Source: Gemmatimonadaceae bacterium (GTDB lineage: Bacteria > Gemmatimonadota > Gemmatimonadetes > Gemmatimonadales > Gemmatimonadaceae). Taken from it: a stretch of DNA of 64,000 nucleotides. Shown in pieces: positions 61,214 to 64,000 of the stretch; within the stretch, counting starts at the first letter, position 1; the number at the start of each line of letters is the position of its first letter. A program made the position numbers and the translations under genes. The stretch covers positions 116,311 through 180,310 of the forward strand of contig DASQFN010000111.1 of assembly GCA_035633115.1 (NCBI GenBank). Direction: 5' to 3'. The notes under the pieces were generated by a model. The model ran no database searches. It saw nothing but the letters and a program-made list of their open reading frames with translations, and was not told the origin of the DNA.

Positions 61214-62341
61214 ATGAACGCACAGCCCGCGGCAGAACCTCAGAGTAAGAGCGTCGCCCTCCTCGTGGGCACGATGAAAGGGGCTTTCTTATTGCGGTCC
61301 GATGAAGCGCGGAAGAGATGGCGCCTCGAGGGGCCGCACTTCCAGGGGTTCGCGATTTATGCTCTGCTGCATGACAGTAGAGGAGGCCGGAATCGAACGT
61401 TCGCGGCCGCGAACAACACTTTTATTGGAAGCACACTCCGCGCGAGTGCGGACCACGGCCGTAGTTGGAGTGAGCCTGACCAGTATACGATCAAGTTTCC
61501 CGAGGATTCCGGTCGTGCGCTCGCGCAGATCTGGCAGATCACACCGGGTCGCGCGTCCGAGCCCGACACATTGTATTGCGGCGTCGAGCCGGCAGCGTTG
61601 TTCGAGTCACGCGACGGTGGTGAGAGCTGGGAGCCGAACCGTGGGTTGCTGATGCACGAGCACCAGCCCAAGTGGCAGCCCGGTGCGGGTGGTCTGTGCC
61701 TGCATACCATAGTATTGGATCCCAACGATCCGAACCGGATGCTCATCGCCATCTCGGCCGCGGGGGTGTATCGCACCGACGACGGCGGAAAAACGTGGAA
61801 TGCGCGCAATGTCGGTGTGCGCGCGGAGTTCCTGCCCGACAAGTATCCGGAGTTCGGGCAGTGCGTGCACAAGGTGGTTCATCATCCCTCGAAGCCCGAG
61901 CGTCTTTTCCTGCAGAACCACTGGGGACTGTACCGGAGCGACGACTGGGGCGACAGCTGGACTGACATTGCGAACGGTGTTCCGTCCGATTTTGGGTTTG
62001 CGATGCAGATGCATCCGCACGATCCGGAGACCGTGTACATAATCCCGCTCGAGTCCGACATGTTTCGCTGCACGCCGGAGGCGAAGCTGCGTGTGTATCG
62101 CACGACCGACGCGGGCGCGAGCTGGGATGCGTTGACCGATGGTCTGCCCCAGAAGAACGCGTATGAGACAGTGCTGCGCGATGCGCTTACGGCGGATTCA
62201 CTCGATAATGCGGGGATTTACTTCGGCACGCGGAGCGGAAAGCTGTTCGGCTCGATGGATGACGGCGCGACGTGGCGCGAGCTCGCCGATGGATTGCCGC
62301 CGGTGGTCTGTGTGAAGACAGCGGTCATGACTGAGCAGTGA
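61214..62341 (+). CDS. BNR/YCF48-type beta-propeller protein
   Basis: A 375-residue cytoplasmic protein from the ATG at 61214; the frame upstream to 60920 is antisense to an S9 gene and is rejected. No signal peptide. Multiple BNR-like repeats carry the S/T-x-D-x-G-x-x-W motif: SADHGRSWSEPD, SRDGGESWEPNR, TDDGGKTWNARN, SDDWGDSWTDIA, TTDAGASWDALT and MDDGATWRELAD, about one per 45-60 residues, consistent with a six- or seven-bladed propeller. This is a glycosyl-hydrolase-like or photosystem-assembly-like scaffold, with no sialidase Asp box triad evident. Its stop overlaps the MoaD/ThiS-like gene start by 4 bp. Confidence 0.9.
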   Translation: MNAQPAAEPQSKSVALLVGTMKGAFLLRSDEARKRWRLEGPHFQGFAIYALLHDSRGGRNRTFAAANNTFIGSTLRASADHGRSWSEPDQYTIKFPEDSGRALAQIWQITPGRASEPDTLYCGVEPAALFESRDGGESWEPNRGLLMHEHQPKWQPGAGGLCLHTIVLDPNDPNRMLIAISAAGVYRTDDGGKTWNARNVGVRAEFLPDKYPEFGQCVHKVVHHPSKPERLFLQNHWGLYRSDDWGDSWTDIANGVPSDFGFAMQMHPHDPETVYIIPLESDMFRCTPEAKLRVYRTTDAGASWDALTDGLPQKNAYETVLRDALTADSLDNAGIYFGTRSGKLFGSMDDGATWRELADGLPPVVCVKTAVMTEQ

Positions 62342-62616
62342 TTACGATCGAGCTCCCGAAGTCGCTTGGGCTGTCGGTGGATGGGAAGACATTGGTGGAG
62401 ATCGACGAGCCGTGCGCAACTGTCGGCGATGCGTTGGCGGCGCTCGGAAGACGATCGCCGGGTGTGCTGGATCGTGTAGTTGACGAACAGGGCGATGTCC
62501 GCAGGCACGTGAACGTTTTCAGGAATGGAGAGAGCATCCGCTTCCTTGACGGATTGCGTACGGCGGTTTCTGATGGAAGCATGATTCTTATTCTAACGGC
62601 CATCAGTGGTGGATAG
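62338..62616 (+). CDS. MoaD/ThiS-like ubiquitin-fold protein
   Basis: A 92-residue beta-grasp protein starting at a GTG (62338). It opens MITIELPKSLGLSVDGKTLVEI and ends MILILTAISGG, with a C-terminal Gly-Gly that in MoaD, ThiS and SAMPs is activated as a thiocarboxylate or conjugated. Central helix VGDALAALGRRSPGVLDRVV is typical. No moaE, thiG or E1-like gene is near; the only coupled partner is the BNR protein, with which it overlaps by 4 bp. This pairing is seen in other soil bacteria, but its role is undefined. Possible sulfur carrier or modifier. Confidence 0.88.
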   Translation: MITIELPKSLGLSVDGKTLVEIDEPCATVGDALAALGRRSPGVLDRVVDEQGDVRRHVNVFRNGESIRFLDGLRTAVSDGSMILILTAISGG

Positions 62617-62926
62617 CCGATGAGGGCGAGCGGTTAGAAGAGTCCGGACGACACCTTTCCGCGCGAACACCGCGACGAGAGTCCGACGCGCAGCTGCGGA
62701 CGACATGGCGTCTGACGTCGGCGACAAAGTCGCACCGGGTACTCGCGCGCTGCACGACGCACAAAGCGCCGCGGCTCCGCATGCCAGCCATCGCATTACC
62801 GCCGGACCAGATGGCCAGCAGGGCATAGCGCGACGCGAGCGAATCACGGTTCGTCGGATGGCCGCTCTCCTAGTATTAGCGTAATCCACGACGCTACGCG
62901 CCACTCACGGCGGGCCGGACCGCCCT
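62617..62926. other. Intergenic region between convergent MoaD/ThiS-like and frdD genes
   Basis: A 310-bp gene-free stretch. No open frame has a ribosome binding site or recognisable product. A GC-rich dyad, GGCGG (62909-62913) with CCGCC (62920-62924), lies next to the frdD stop and is followed on the plus strand by TTT, so it may be a weak terminator. Nothing else is recognised. Confidence 0.5.
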
Positions 62927-63280
62927 TTACGTCACCTGCGCGAGCAGATACCCGGCCCACAATGAGCCGACGAGCGCGCCACCGTAACAGAGCGGGTTGA
63001 TTACTTCGTTCAGGTGCTTGATCTGCAACCCGTCATAGAGTGTGTAGCGGAGGCGATGAGCTGCGTGAAACAGCGACAACGTGCACAGGACGAAGAGAAC
63101 CACGCGCGTGAGCGGATGACCCAACAGAACGAGCAGATGCTCGTGGCTGGGTGGCGAGATCCATCCGAGAGGGAACGCGAGTCCGAACAGGAACAGCAGA
63201 CTGGGTATCAGCATCGCCGCCACCACGCCGCCGGCGCTGAAGAGCAGCCACAGCAAGGGCTCCACGGATCGCCTCGCCAT
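62927..63280 (-). CDS. frdD: Fumarate reductase subunit D, membrane anchor
   Basis: A 117-residue membrane protein with three helices (LWLLFSAGGVVAAMLIPSLLFLFGLAF, VLFVLCTLSLFHAAHRL, GALVGSLWAGYLLAQV). It contains the FrdD-like segment HEHLLVLLGHPLTRVVLF and the conserved HAAHRLRYTLYDGLQI, which faces the quinone region. It is the last gene of the frd operon (frdA-frdB-frdC-frdD order), next to frdC with no gap. In E. coli FrdC and FrdD anchor the catalytic FrdA/FrdB dimer and bind menaquinone. Whether this complex runs as fumarate reductase or succinate dehydrogenase is not settled by sequence. Confidence 0.94.
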   Translation of the reverse strand: MARRSVEPLLWLLFSAGGVVAAMLIPSLLFLFGLAFPLGWISPPSHEHLLVLLGHPLTRVVLFVLCTLSLFHAAHRLRYTLYDGLQIKHLNEVINPLCYGGALVGSLWAGYLLAQVT

Positions 63281-63697
63281 TTACACTCCGAGAACGAGCC
63301 AGACCACGAGCGCTGACGACAGCGCCCAGGCCGCGTAGTTTGAGGCGATGATCCATGGTCCGGGAACTCGCCTGCCCAGCACGCGCAACACCATCGCCTG
63401 CGGCGCCAGGTTGAACCAGGTGATCGCGTGCAACGCGACGAAGCTCAGGCTCACGGTGTTGATGACGAGAACGACAGGGCTGCCGGACCAGGCCAGGAAC
63501 TGTTCGTATCGAGAGTCCCCCTGGCTCACTGCGCGGACCAGCAGGAGGAGGTAGACGACCGACCACGCAACGAAAACGCTGCTCAGCTCGCGCAGGATGA
63601 ACGCAAGATAGGACCGGCGTTCCAGCCACCAGTACGTGGACACCCGCGGGCGGAACCAGCGCGGATGGTACTCGGTGGGGGCCGAGGGTTCGCTCAT
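63281..63697 (-). CDS. frdC: Fumarate reductase subunit C, membrane anchor
   Basis: A 138-residue subunit from the ATG at 63697, which overlaps the frdB stop by 4 bp (ATGA). The N-terminus [17 protein letters not shown] is a diagnostic FrdC start (the W-x-x-x-x-x-x-Y-W-W-L motif). Three helices follow: [42 protein letters not shown] and [21 protein letters not shown]. The segment [13 protein letters not shown] matches the conserved FrdC helix-2 end near the quinone site. Immediately followed by frdD with no intergenic space. Role is as for frdD. Confidence 0.95.
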   Translation of the reverse strand: MSEPSAPTEYHPRWFRPRVSTYWWLERRSYLAFILRELSSVFVAWSVVYLLLLVRAVSQGDSRYEQFLAWSGSPVVLVINTVSLSFVALHAITWFNLAPQAMVLRVLGRRVPGPWIIASNYAAWALSSALVVWLVLGV

Positions 63698-64000
63698 CGC
63701 GCGCTCCATGGCACGAGGAAGTCGTGCAGCGAGTCCAGCGCAGCGGTCAGCTTGTAACGCTGAATGGCACCGGCGGGATCAACATTCTTCGGACAGACCT
63801 CGGTGCATTCTCCCACGAAGGTACAACCCCAAATGCCTTCGTGTTCGGAAAGGACCTCGAGTCGTTCGCTCGCGCCTTCGTCACGCGAGTCGAGGTTGTA
63901 TCGCTGGGCGAGGGCGATGGCCGCCGGCCCAATGAACTCCTGGTCCAGGCCGTAGATCGGGCAGGCAGCGTAACACAGCATGCAGTTGATGCACATGCTG
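63694..64000 (-). CDS. frdB: Fumarate reductase iron-sulfur subunit, 5' part beyond the window edge
   Basis: The last 101 residues of the iron-sulfur subunit; the gene continues beyond 64000. It retains the second ferredoxin-like domain: [13 protein letters not shown] (ligands for the [4Fe-4S] and [3Fe-4S] clusters), then [27 protein letters not shown], the distal cluster motif. These fit FrdB rather than SdhB by the CPKNVDP pattern and by the neighbouring frdC and frdD. It relays electrons between the flavoprotein (frdA, outside the window) and membrane quinone. The ATGA overlap with frdC shows co-translation. Confidence 0.95.
   Translation of the reverse strand, partial: SMCINCMLCYAACPIYGLDQEFIGPAAIALAQRYNLDSRDEGASERLEVLSEHEGIWGCTFVGECTEVCPKNVDPAGAIQRYKLTAALDSLHDFLVPWSAR

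Noticed and set aside
62593..62904. Minus-strand 103-codon frame in the gap after the MoaD/ThiS-like gene
   Set aside because: No ribosome site and Ala/Arg-rich composition. It overlaps the end of the MoaD/ThiS-like gene.

Overview
The window is GC-rich, gene-dense bacterial DNA that looks like a chromosomal segment of a member of the Gemmatimonadota. That placement is an inference. It rests on two Ser/Thr kinases with the GHGGMATVYLA / HARxxALKVL signature common in that phylum, many exported S9 and S41 peptidases, a penicillin-acylase relative, a TonB receptor, a DUF5916 barrel protein, ArsR-SRPBCC and ECF42-type sigma modules, and diderm outer-membrane proteins. No rRNA, tRNA, CRISPR array, intact insertion sequence or phage gene was seen.

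Layout. (1) 1-3.3 kb: an edge-truncated NTF2-like secreted protein, a secreted SGNH hydrolase, and a kinase fused to a PP2C-like domain that has lost most metal ligands. (2) 3.3-18 kb: ligD and ku, the two non-homologous end-joining genes, lie on either side of a tightly coupled seven-gene minus-strand operon. That operon carries four glycosyltransferases, an ABC exporter, a tandem APH-type kinase and an outer-membrane-like protein, and probably makes and exports a glycoconjugate. ku is translationally coupled to a DUF72 gene, followed by a roughly 50-bp imperfect inverted repeat. (3) 18.2-29 kb: small accessory genes: a Trp-rich small protein, penicillin acylase, a relic of an F420-dependent-reductase-like gene, a DGPF/YCII protein, an HTH-nucleotidyltransferase toxin-antitoxin-like pair with a doubled operator, a phosphoesterase with a 9-bp coding repeat, an ECF42-type sigma factor, a DapA-family enzyme, ArsR-SRPBCC and a Zn-UBP protein.

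(4) 29-46 kb: TonB siderophore receptor, S41 peptidase, AI-2E-type permease, NTF2-like plus beta-propeller pair, a DUF900 lipoprotein coupled to a kinase-TM-SUMF1-hydrolase fusion, a 5'-3' exonuclease joined in frame to a complete DUF5916 outer-membrane protein, a dynamin-like GTPase and an APH(6)-like kinase. (5) 46-64 kb: GntR-beta-lactamase pair, APC permease with methyltransferase, two-component system, EamA exporter, APH-ICMT pair, two S9 peptidases, a BNR-repeat protein coupled to a MoaD/ThiS-like protein, and the frdBCD end of a fumarate reductase/succinate dehydrogenase operon cut by the window edge.

Themes. Stop and start codons overlap by 4 bp (ATGA or GTGA) in most operons. Several regulators (HTH, ArsR, GntR) and perhaps ligD have a -10 box so close to the start codon that leaderless transcripts are likely. 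Two genes appear to need a CTG start. The strongest candidates for undescribed biology are the seven-gene glycan operon, the kinase-pseudophosphatase, the kinase-SUMF1-hydrolase fusion with its coupled lipoprotein hydrolase, and the exonuclease-DUF5916 fusion.
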